Made by a program: the position numbers and the translations under genes. A DNA stretch of 5,271 nucleotides from an uncultured Lysobacter sp. (GTDB lineage: Bacteria > Pseudomonadota > Gammaproteobacteria > Xanthomonadales > Xanthomonadaceae), in assembly GCA_943913335.1 (NCBI GenBank), contig CALTXS010000087.1:1-5271 (forward strand), written 5' to 3'. Of this stretch, positions 1 to 5,271 are shown piece after piece. The notes below the pieces were generated by a model. It worked only from the letters and a program-made list of their open reading frames with translations. It did not search any database and was not told where the DNA came from. Positions within the stretch are counted from its first letter, which is position 1. Every line of letters begins with the position of its first letter.

Positions 1-16
1 CGCCGCAGCGCCCGCG

Positions 17-229
17 CTACGGCGCGCGCCCAACCCCATGGAACGAAATCCAACCCATCTGATTGGCGACAACCACCAGAATAATCAGGCCGAATGACAG
101 CGCGATCCGGCGAGTGAGTGCCTTGGCCGTGCGATTGGTTTCACCCTTGTCTACCATCAGGTAGTACAGGCCGGCGCCCAATTGCCAAAGAATGAGCAGA
201 AAAATTGCGACAATAACTAAAGTCTTCAT
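17..229 (-). CDS. DUF2909 family twin transmembrane protein
   Basis: This 70-residue protein has two hydrophobic segments (about residues 4-24 and 41-60) joined by a short basic, polar linker (KGETNRTAKALTRR, 28-41). The pattern of an N-terminal helix ending in GAGLYYL, a DKG turn, a TxRALTxR-like stretch, then a second helix ending in GWI, matches the DUF2909 'twin transmembrane protein' family. Members of that family sit beside cytochrome c oxidase genes in gammaproteobacteria; their function is not established. The ATG is supported by a GGAG (bases 237-234 read on the minus strand) four bases upstream, the only clear ribosome binding site in the window. The gene diverges from SURF1 and, by analogy with related clusters, would converge with coxIII off the left edge. 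A role in oxidase assembly or stability is inferred from position only. Confidence 0.85.
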   Translation of the reverse strand: MKTLVIVAIFLLILWQLGAGLYYLMVDKGETNRTAKALTRRIALSFGLIILVVVANQMGWISFHGVGRAP

Positions 230-309
230 GGATTCTCCGACGGCCGCGTCGGTGCGTCCGTATATTCCAATTATCGCAGATTCGATTATGTCCGATTCCG
301 GTTCGCACT
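230..309. promoter_or_regulatory. Divergent intergenic region, presumed promoters for DUF2909 and SURF1
   Basis: These 80 bases separate two divergent genes, so transcription starts for both are expected here. It is more AT-rich than its surroundings. On the minus strand a GATAAT hexamer (275-270) is a good -10 match, but no convincing -35 lies 16-18 bases upstream of it. On the plus strand TATATT (261-266) could be a -10, again without a -35. GATTC occurs three times (230-234, 279-283, 294-298). The minus-strand GGAG ribosome binding site for DUF2909 is at 237-234; no Shine-Dalgarno sequence precedes SURF1. Promoter function is inferred from gene orientation, not from strong motifs. Confidence 0.4.
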
Positions 310-1044
310 ATGAGTAGCAAGAGATCCCTGATTTTCTGGTGGATTGCCGCCCTGTTATTGGCTGCTGCGTTCGCACGTCTCGGGTTCTGGCAATGGAGTC
401 GCGCCGAGGAAAAGCGGATCCAGCTCGCAGAAGTTGCAGCCGTGATGGCGGATCCGCGGCCGGCCGAACTGACCGGGCCGCCAAACGGTGCCTACTCCTG
501 GGCGCAGGGACGCGGGCAGTTTCAGCCTTCGCCCGTGATCCTGCTCGATAATCAGCAGCGCGAAGGCCGAGTCGGCGTGCAGGTCTACGGCGTGTTCGTG
601 CCCGAAGCAGCGCCCGCCCAGCGTTTGTTGGTGGATCTGGGTTGGCTGCCAATGGACGGTCAGCGCGACTGGCCAACAGTACAGCTGCCGCAAGGCACGG
701 TGCAGGTGAGTGGCCTGCGCAGCGCGCCGCCGGCGATTGGAATTCGTTTGGGGGCCGGGGCAGGGGCCCTGCAGAAGCGCGACGCGCGCTGGCTGGTGAC
801 CTATCTGGATCTGGCCGAGATGGATACCCAGCTCGGCGCCCAAGGCCGTCTGGCGCGGCAGGTGCTGCGTCTGGACCCCAAACTGCAGATGGGCTACAAG
901 CGCGATCTGGTGCTGCACGCCAACAGCCTGCCGCCGGAACGCCATGTCGGCTATGCCGTGCAATGGTGGGGTTTGGCACTAACCGTTGTATTGACGGCCC
1001 TGATCCTGACCTGGCGCGCCCGCAAACGGCAGGTGGCGGGTTAA
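310..1044 (+). CDS. SURF1: SURF1 family cytochrome c oxidase assembly protein
   Basis: SURF1 proteins are inner-membrane factors that assist insertion of heme A into subunit I of aa3-type oxidases. The 244-residue product has the family architecture: an N-terminal membrane helix (about 8-24), a large periplasmic domain, and a C-terminal helix (about 217-235). Family motifs visible are LGFWQWSRAEEKR just after helix 1 (24-36), PVILLDNQQREGRVGVQVY (75-93), LLVDLGWLP (106-114), and PPERHVGYAVQWWGLA (208-223), which includes conserved His212, Tyr215, Gln218 and Trp219 at the entry to helix 2. Length is typical for bacterial members. The ATG is the only usual start codon before an in-frame stop at 229-231; no Shine-Dalgarno sequence precedes it. 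It is the first gene of a five-gene run. The usual NRGW signature reads DLGW here. Confidence 0.95.
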   Translation: MSSKRSLIFWWIAALLLAAAFARLGFWQWSRAEEKRIQLAEVAAVMADPRPAELTGPPNGAYSWAQGRGQFQPSPVILLDNQQREGRVGVQVYGVFVPEAAPAQRLLVDLGWLPMDGQRDWPTVQLPQGTVQVSGLRSAPPAIGIRLGAGAGALQKRDARWLVTYLDLAEMDTQLGAQGRLARQVLRLDPKLQMGYKRDLVLHANSLPPERHVGYAVQWWGLALTVVLTALILTWRARKRQVAG

Positions 1045-1047
1045 AAT

Positions 1048-1063
1048 ATCAGGTTCCCCTGAT
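1048..1063 (+). repeat. Short perfect inverted repeat in the SURF1 / SCO-like gap
   Basis: ATCAGG (1048-1053) and CCTGAT (1058-1063) form a perfect 6-bp stem with a TTCC tetraloop, starting three bases after the SURF1 stop. No run of T follows, so it does not look like an intrinsic terminator. It could act as an mRNA processing or stability element between cistrons, or be chance; the sequence alone does not decide. Confidence 0.4.
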
Positions 1064-1083
1064 CGGCTCCGTCATCTCCCGGA

Positions 1084-1668
1084 ATGAATGCACCTCTGAC
1101 TCCTGACGCTTCCGTTGCCAAGCGCAATCGGGGCATGCTGATCCTGCTGTTTGCGATCTTCTTTGGCTCTCTGGCATTGGCCGGCGTTTTGCGTTTTTCC
1201 GGCTGGAAGCCTGCGGGCCTGAAATCCAAGGGCCATCTGCTGACACCCGCAGTTGACGCCCGTGCACTGGCCCCGGTCAGTACCGATGGCAAGCAATATG
1301 TGTGGAACCCGGTCGAACGCCGTTGGCGTTTGCTGGTGTTGGCGCCTGCGGATACTTGTAACGAACGCTGTGAGCAGGTTGCTGCTGATGTAGACAAGGT
1401 CTGGCAGATCATGGGCAAAGACGCGATACGCGTTGATGTCCTGTGGTCCGGCGCCGTGCCGAGCAAGACTCCGGTACACCAGATTCATGCCATCGCCGCC
1501 GACGATCGTCTGCGTTCCGTCTTGCCGGCGAGCAATCGTGTCGCGACCACCGCCGGCTTGCCCATCTACATCATTGATCCCAACGGTTTCGTGATGATGG
1601 AATACAAACCCGGCGTCGATATCGGTGATGTCCGCACCGATCTGTCCAAAGTTCTGAAGTTGCAATAA
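1084..1668 (+). CDS. Membrane-anchored SCO-like thioredoxin-fold protein, probable oxidase assembly factor
   Basis: This 194-residue protein has a basic N-terminus, one membrane anchor (about 17-35) and a presumed periplasmic domain. WRLLVLAPADTCNERC (81-96) is a beta strand leading into a C-x3-C motif (Cys92, Cys96), the spacing of the copper-binding cysteines in SCO/SenC proteins. LPIYIIDPNGFVMMEY (159-174) resembles the strand and turn that carries YLIGPDG in SCO proteins. The histidine that normally completes the copper site lies five residues before that Tyr; here the position is Ala157. Equivalent genes, often labelled hypothetical or cytochrome oxidase assembly protein, lie between SURF1 and ctaA in Pseudomonas-type clusters. 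No start codon lies between the ATG and the in-frame TGA at 1060-1062. GGA directly abuts the ATG, too close to serve as a ribosome binding site. The next gene begins three bases after the stop. Thiol or copper chemistry is inference. Confidence 0.8.
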   Translation: MNAPLTPDASVAKRNRGMLILLFAIFFGSLALAGVLRFSGWKPAGLKSKGHLLTPAVDARALAPVSTDGKQYVWNPVERRWRLLVLAPADTCNERCEQVAADVDKVWQIMGKDAIRVDVLWSGAVPSKTPVHQIHAIAADDRLRSVLPASNRVATTAGLPIYIIDPNGFVMMEYKPGVDIGDVRTDLSKVLKLQ

Positions 1669-1671
1669 TCC

Positions 1672-2835
1672 ATGAATACGCCGCAAATCCTGAAAAAAAC
1701 CCTGGCCCACCGCAATGTCACGCGATTGGCCTGGCTCGCTACGCTGCTGACGTTTGCTGTCATCGTGTTCGGTTCGTTCGTGCGTCTGTCCGACGCCGGT
1801 CTGAGCTGCCCCGACTGGCCGACCTGCTACGGCAAGGCCGCGTGGCCGACTGCAAAGACGGCCGGCGAACTGGCTGATCATGCGGCCAATGCCATCCGCA
1901 CCGTGGACCCGACCAAGGCCTGGCGTGAGCAGTTGCATCGTCATCTGGCGTCCGTGCTCGGCCTGCTGGTGTTTGCGATCGCGCTGTTGACTGCATGGCG
2001 CCGTCCGCTGGGTTGGCAACGCATCGCGGGGGCCGCGGTCATCACCGCAGCGGCGATTCCGCTGCAGATGCATGGCTACTACACCGCATCCACTGCCCTG
2101 GTTGTGCTGGCGGAACTGCTGCTGCTGTACTCCGCATGGCGCTGGGACAATTCGGATTTGGCGCGCGCTTCGGCCCTTGCCTTTGCCGTGATCATTTTCC
2201 AGGCCATTCTCGGCATGTGGACGGTGACCTGGTTGCTCAAGCCGATCGTGGTCATGGGCCACTTGCTCGGCGGCCTGACTACGTTCGGTTTGCTGGCTTG
2301 GATTGCCTGGCAAGCCACCGATCGCCCGTTGCATGTTGCTCATCTGATGCGCGTTCGCACTTACATTCTGATTGGCCTCGTGCTGCTCGGGATTCAAATC
2401 GCTCTGGGCGGTTGGACCTCGTCGAACTATGCGGCGCTGGCTTGCGGCACTGATTTCCCCAAGTGCGCGGGTCAATGGATGCCGAACACCAACTTCAGTG
2501 ATGCCTTTGTGTTGTGGCGTGGCGTCGGTGTCGATTACGAAGGCGGTGTCCTCGATCAGGCTTCGCGTGCTGCCATTCAAATCAGTCACCGCGTCATGGC
2601 CGTGATTGCCGGTCTGTATCTGCTGTTTCTGGGTATGCGTATGTGGCGCACACCGGGCCTGCGCGGCCGTGGTGCCTTCCTGATGCTGATGGTGCTGGTG
2701 CAGATCAGTCTCGGTATCGGCAACGTCCAAATGGGTCTGCCCCTGTGGATGGCTGTGCTGCATAACGCCGGCGCTGCAATCTTGCTGTTCATGCTGGTGA
2801 CCTTGCTGGCGCGTGTGCGCGAGCCGAAGCTCTAA
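1672..2835 (+). CDS. ctaA: Heme A synthase (COX15/CtaA family)
   Basis: CtaA oxidises the C8 methyl group of heme O to a formyl group, giving heme A for aa3-type oxidase. The 387-residue protein shows about eight membrane helices in two related halves. Diagnostic stretches are [19 protein letters not shown] (36-54), the EQLHRH segment with His89 and His91, MGHLLGG with His197, QISHRVMA with His306, and LHNAGA with His364; such histidines form the heme ligand sets of the family. A cysteine pair is present in the extracytoplasmic loop of each half: Cys46/Cys52 and Cys258/Cys265. Length is usual for the proteobacterial type. The ATG is three bases past the preceding stop with no good Shine-Dalgarno sequence, which suggests translational coupling. 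The substrate is supplied by cyoE, 17 bases downstream. Confidence 0.96.
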   Translation: MNTPQILKKTLAHRNVTRLAWLATLLTFAVIVFGSFVRLSDAGLSCPDWPTCYGKAAWPTAKTAGELADHAANAIRTVDPTKAWREQLHRHLASVLGLLVFAIALLTAWRRPLGWQRIAGAAVITAAAIPLQMHGYYTASTALVVLAELLLLYSAWRWDNSDLARASALAFAVIIFQAILGMWTVTWLLKPIVVMGHLLGGLTTFGLLAWIAWQATDRPLHVAHLMRVRTYILIGLVLLGIQIALGGWTSSNYAALACGTDFPKCAGQWMPNTNFSDAFVLWRGVGVDYEGGVLDQASRAAIQISHRVMAVIAGLYLLFLGMRMWRTPGLRGRGAFLMLMVLVQISLGIGNVQMGLPLWMAVLHNAGAAILLFMLVTLLARVREPKL

Positions 2836-2852
2836 TCGGACTGCCTGCTCGC

Positions 2853-3746
2853 ATGAATCTCAAAGCCTACTGGTCGCTGACCAAACCACGCGTGGTGGCA
2901 CTGATCGTGTTCACCGCATTGGTCGGTTCGTTGCTGGCCATTGATGGCTTGCCGACTGCCGCCGAAGCGCGTCAGGGGCTGCTCGGATTTATCGGCATTT
3001 GGCTAGCGGCTTCCTCCGCTGCGGCGATCAATCAGATTCTCGATCAACGCCTCGATGCCAAAATGGCGCGTACCTCGTGGCGACCACTGGTGGTGGGCGG
3101 CGTGACTACCCGGCAAGCGCTGATCTTTGCGCTGTTGCTGGCAGCGGCATCCATGCTGCTGCTGGTCCTGTGCGTCAACGTCATGACGGCTGTGCTGACA
3201 TTCCTGTCGCTGATCGGTTACGCCGTGGTCTACACGGTCTATCTCAAACGCGCCACGCCGCAGAACATCGTGATCGGTGGTTTGGCCGGTGCGGCGCCCC
3301 CGCTGCTGGGCTGGTCCGCCATTACCGGCATGGCCAACGAGTGGGACTGGGAGCATGCACTGCTACTGGTGCTGATTATCTTTGTCTGGACGCCGCCGCA
3401 TTTCTGGGCGCTGGCGATCTTCCGCCGTGCGGATTACGCCAAGGCCATGGTGCCGATGCTGCCGGTGACGCATGGTGTGACCTACACGCGTTGGCAGATT
3501 CTGTTCTATACCGTGCTGCTGTTCGTGGTATCGCTGCTGCCATGGGTTGCGGGCATGAGCGGCACCCTGTATCTGATCGGCGCGGCGCTGCTCGGTGCGG
3601 GTTTCCTGTATTACGCCTGGCGTCTGCTCAACCCGCCCGATGAGCTGTATTCGATGCGGGTGTTCGGCTACTCCATCACCTATCTGATCCTGCTGTTCGC
3701 ATTCCTGCTGATCGATCACTGGATCACCTTGCCGGGACTGCCCTAG
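2853..3746 (+). CDS. cyoE: Protoheme IX farnesyltransferase (heme O synthase)
   Basis: CyoE/CtaB transfers a farnesyl group from farnesyl diphosphate to the vinyl group of heme B, making heme O. The 297-residue polytopic protein belongs to the UbiA prenyltransferase superfamily. The first Asp-rich motif is NQILDQRLD (Asn60, Asp64, Asp68), followed by MARTSWRPL (71-79). [20 protein letters not shown] (127-146) and [19 protein letters not shown] (177-195) are CyoE signatures; the latter runs into [10 protein letters not shown], the second conserved loop with Asp194. Hydrophobic segments cover most of the rest. Length is typical. The start fits the usual N-terminus (WSLTKPRVV), though only a weak CGGA is seen upstream. 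In aa3-type clusters this gene is often called ctaB. It sits directly after its pathway partner ctaA. Confidence 0.97.
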   Translation: MNLKAYWSLTKPRVVALIVFTALVGSLLAIDGLPTAAEARQGLLGFIGIWLAASSAAAINQILDQRLDAKMARTSWRPLVVGGVTTRQALIFALLLAAASMLLLVLCVNVMTAVLTFLSLIGYAVVYTVYLKRATPQNIVIGGLAGAAPPLLGWSAITGMANEWDWEHALLLVLIIFVWTPPHFWALAIFRRADYAKAMVPMLPVTHGVTYTRWQILFYTVLLFVVSLLPWVAGMSGTLYLIGAALLGAGFLYYAWRLLNPPDELYSMRVFGYSITYLILLFAFLLIDHWITLPGLP

Positions 3747-3760
3747 TCATCGTCTCGCGT

Positions 3761-4420
3761 TTGCCAAAGTGGGTGCTGATCGCGGCATTTGTCATGGCCT
3801 TCAGCGCAGGCATCATCAACATCGTCGGTCTGATCGGATTCGGTCGGGAGACGGTCAGCCATCTCACCGGCAACACCTCGTTACTGGCCGAAGAAATCGC
3901 CAAGGGCTCCGTATCCGGCGCGCTGCATTATCTGGTGGTGATCCTGTCGTTTTTCGTCGGCGCCGTGGTGAGCGGCATGATCATTCGCGACAGTGAACTG
4001 CTACTTGGGCGCCGCTACAGTGTCGTGTTGGTGCTGATCGCCACCTTGCTGGTTAGTGCCGTGCCGCTGCTCAATGCGCAAGCGCAGGCGGGTATGTATG
4101 CCGCCGCGGCTGCCTGCGGCCTGCAGAACGCGATGGTCACCACTTACAGCGGCGCCACCATCCGTACCGCACACTTGACCGGCATGTTCACGGATCTCGG
4201 CATTTTTATCGGCCACCGTCTACGCGGACTTCCGGTTGATGTGCGACGTATCCGCATCAGCCTGACCGTGATCACCGGCTTTCTCTGCGGCGGTATCGCC
4301 GGCACACTGCTGTATTCGGCCGTGCAGAACCGTGCGATGTATGTGCCGGCCGGTATCAGTCTGGCGGCAGCCGCAGCGTACTGGTGGATTCGCGTCCGGG
4401 CGCCTAAGTCCGGCGCGTAA
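3761..4420 (+). CDS. DUF1275 (YoaK-like) family membrane protein
   Basis: This 219-residue protein has about six membrane helices (near 4-26, 55-75, 87-104, 111-127, 165-185, 193-210). Family signatures are SAGIINIVGLIGF (15-27) with VSHLTGN (32-38), and GLQNAMVTTYSGATIR (120-135) followed by THLTG-like AHLTGMFTDLG (137-147). The DUF1275/YoaK family is widespread in bacteria; its substrate or role is not established. The start is taken as TTG at 3761 because the first helix would be cut if the first ATG (3794, residue 12) were used; GTG at 3773 is another option. No Shine-Dalgarno sequence is visible. It lies 14 bases after cyoE on the same strand and is probably co-transcribed, but nothing in the protein indicates heme or copper handling. 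Its end nearly meets the convergent acetyltransferase gene, 9 bases away. Confidence 0.88.
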   Translation: MPKWVLIAAFVMAFSAGIINIVGLIGFGRETVSHLTGNTSLLAEEIAKGSVSGALHYLVVILSFFVGAVVSGMIIRDSELLLGRRYSVVLVLIATLLVSAVPLLNAQAQAGMYAAAAACGLQNAMVTTYSGATIRTAHLTGMFTDLGIFIGHRLRGLPVDVRRIRISLTVITGFLCGGIAGTLLYSAVQNRAMYVPAGISLAAAAAYWWIRVRAPKSGA

Positions 4421-4429
4421 GTGCGGGTA

Positions 4430-4936
4430 TTAGGTTTCAGGCAAAATCAGTTGCCAGTAGCCCACATCAATCCACTGATCGAACTTGTGGCCTACCTGTT
4501 CAAACTGCGCCACCTTCTTAAAGCCCAATCGCTCGTGCAGGCCAACACTCGCCTCGTTGGGTAGCGCGATACCGCCAATCAGCGCGTGCATGCCGGCGGC
4601 GCGCAAGCGCTCAATCAGCGCCTCCATTAAAAGCGTGCCGATGCCTTGGCCGCACTGGTTGCGATCCAGGTAAACCGAGGTCTCCACGGAGTGGCGATAC
4701 GCGCAGCGGCCTTTCCATTTCGAAGCGTAGGCGTAACCCGCAACTTGGCTGGTCGTGTCATCGATTGCGACCAGATAGGGCAGCTTGGATTCCTGCGCTT
4801 CACTGACGCGCGCGGCCATTTCTTCGGCACGCACGGGTTCGGTCTCAAAGGTGATGACAGTATCCGCGACGTACGGATTGTAGATGGCGGCCAAAGCGGC
4901 GCCATCGTGTGGTGTGGCATCGCGCAGGCTGATCAT
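4430..4936 (-). CDS. GNAT N-acetyltransferase, phosphinothricin / methionine sulfoximine acetyltransferase type
   Basis: This 168-residue protein is a full-length single-domain GNAT enzyme that would transfer acetyl from acetyl-CoA to an amine. Features of the PAT/MddA (YncA-like) subgroup are IYNPYVADTVITFETEP (18-34), GYAYASKW (67-74), AYRHSVETSVYL (79-90) and the C-terminal HKFDQWIDVGYWQ (150-162). The acetyl-CoA loop is CGQGIGTLL (95-103); its first position, usually Arg or Gln, is Cys95. NEAS (127-130) and LHERLGFKK (133-141) are the usual later GNAT segments. Known relatives acetylate phosphinothricin, methionine sulfoximine or methionine sulfone; the true substrate here is unknown. The ATG overlaps the stop of the upstream peptidase as ATGA and lacks a clear ribosome binding site, so coupled translation is likely. 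Confidence 0.9.
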   Translation of the reverse strand: MISLRDATPHDGAALAAIYNPYVADTVITFETEPVRAEEMAARVSEAQESKLPYLVAIDDTTSQVAGYAYASKWKGRCAYRHSVETSVYLDRNQCGQGIGTLLMEALIERLRAAGMHALIGGIALPNEASVGLHERLGFKKVAQFEQVGHKFDQWIDVGYWQLILPET

Positions 4937-5271
4937 CGCGGATTGAACAAGTAGTAATCGAAGAAGGTCATCATCGCTTCGGTGTTGAAATCCACGTTGG
5001 CCTTTTTGCGGTTGCCGTGTCCCTCGTCCTTGTACAGCGCATACGAAACAGGAATGCCATTGGCGCGGACGGCTTTGACGATCTGTTCGGCTTCGGTGTA
5101 GGGAACGCGCGGATCGTTGAAGCCCTGCGATACAAACAGCGGTGTCTGAATACGATCGGCGTGATTGAGCGGGGAGATACGTTCAAACACCTTGGCCATT
5201 TCCGGGTCGCGTTCATCGCCGTATTCGGCGCGACGCTGATCGCGGCGGTAGCTCTCGGTGTTCTCCAGGAA
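4933..5271 (-). CDS. S9 family (prolyl oligopeptidase-like) peptidase, C-terminal fragment
   Basis: The reading frame enters from the right edge without a start; 112 codons before the TGA are visible. It is the C-terminal end of an alpha/beta-hydrolase catalytic domain of peptidase family S9. Seen in order are a segment beginning FLENTESYRRDQRRAEYGD, then RISPLNHADRIQTPLFVSQG, then NDPRVPYTEAEQIV, then YKDEGHG. By family knowledge, Asp in NDPRVP (codon 5113-5115) and His in DEGHG (codon 5017-5019) complete the catalytic triad; the nucleophile Ser and the beta-propeller lie outside the window. A Met codon at 5197-5199 is internal, since the homologous sequence continues upstream of it. Such enzymes hydrolyse short peptides or release dipeptides. 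The stop overlaps the acetyltransferase start by four bases, so the two form one transcript. Confidence 0.88.
   Translation of the reverse strand, partial: FLENTESYRRDQRRAEYGDERDPEMAKVFERISPLNHADRIQTPLFVSQGFNDPRVPYTEAEQIVKAVRANGIPVSYALYKDEGHGNRKKANVDFNTEAMMTFFDYYLFNPR

Noticed and set aside
1..30. GC-rich palindromic stretch (GGCGCGCGCC at 21-30 and flanks) as a terminator between DUF2909 and an upstream oxidase gene
   Set aside because: It overlaps the end of the DUF2909 coding region, has no T-run, and the window ends before the neighbouring gene can be seen.
308..979. Minus-strand frames of about 200 codons opposite SURF1
   Set aside because: Low-complexity Ala/Arg/Pro-rich translations antisense to a well-supported SURF1 gene; no start signal or family resemblance.
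1072..2763. Long open frame of 563 codons on the minus strand opposite the SCO-like gene and ctaA
   Set aside because: It is rich in His, Gln and Arg, has no domain-like pattern, and lies antisense to two clearly recognised genes. Such frames arise opposite GC-rich coding sequence.
4400..4416. GCGCC-TAAGTCC-GGCGC hairpin at the end of the DUF1275 gene as a terminator
   Set aside because: The stem is only 5 bp, lies inside the coding sequence and has no T-run on either side.
5197..5199. ATG on the minus strand as the start of a small 88-codon gene
   Set aside because: The frame stays open to the window edge and the 24 upstream codons match the S9 peptidase domain, so this Met is internal to a larger gene.
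1..5271. Novel defence, mobile or CRISPR-like system
   Set aside because: No repeats arrays, transposase, integrase, tRNA or attachment-site signatures were seen; composition is even and all major frames belong to known housekeeping or accessory enzyme families.

Overview
The window reads as ordinary chromosomal DNA of a GC-rich proteobacterium, most likely a gammaproteobacterium. The order (divergent DUF2909 twin-membrane protein, SURF1, membrane-anchored SCO-like protein, ctaA, cyoE) is the layout of the aa3-type cytochrome c oxidase biogenesis cluster in Pseudomonas and in Xanthomonadales/Lysobacterales. The S9 oligopeptidase at the right edge also fits the latter group. This placement is inference from gene order and protein style, not a database match. 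The oxidase subunit genes themselves (coxB, coxA, ctaG, coxIII) are not in the window; by analogy they would lie to the left of position 1.

Left part (1-309): a small two-helix membrane protein on the minus strand (17-229), then an 80-base divergent gap that must hold the start signals for both directions. Middle part (310-4420): five closely spaced plus-strand genes. These are a SURF1 oxidase assembly factor, an SCO-like thioredoxin-fold protein with a CxxxC motif, heme A synthase (ctaA), heme O synthase (cyoE) and a six-helix DUF1275/YoaK membrane protein that starts with TTG. Gaps are 39, 3, 17 and 14 bases, so they are probably one transcript. CyoE farnesylates heme B to heme O, CtaA oxidises heme O to heme A, SURF1 helps place heme A in subunit I, and the SCO-like protein could serve copper or thiol handling. 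The DUF1275 gene has no known link to the pathway.

Right part (4430-5271): a convergent minus-strand pair. The C-terminal 112 residues of an S9-family peptidase run in from the right edge and overlap by ATGA the start of a GNAT acetyltransferase of the phosphinothricin/methionine sulfoximine type. Only 9 bases separate the two converging units.

I found no RNA gene, mobile element, CRISPR array or obvious novel system. The points most worth a second look are the SCO-like protein that keeps CxxxC but lacks the expected copper-ligand histidine, the DUF1275 gene sitting where related clusters carry senC/SCO, the near absence of Shine-Dalgarno sequences along the operon, and a nine-codon upstream ORF that overlaps the SURF1 start.
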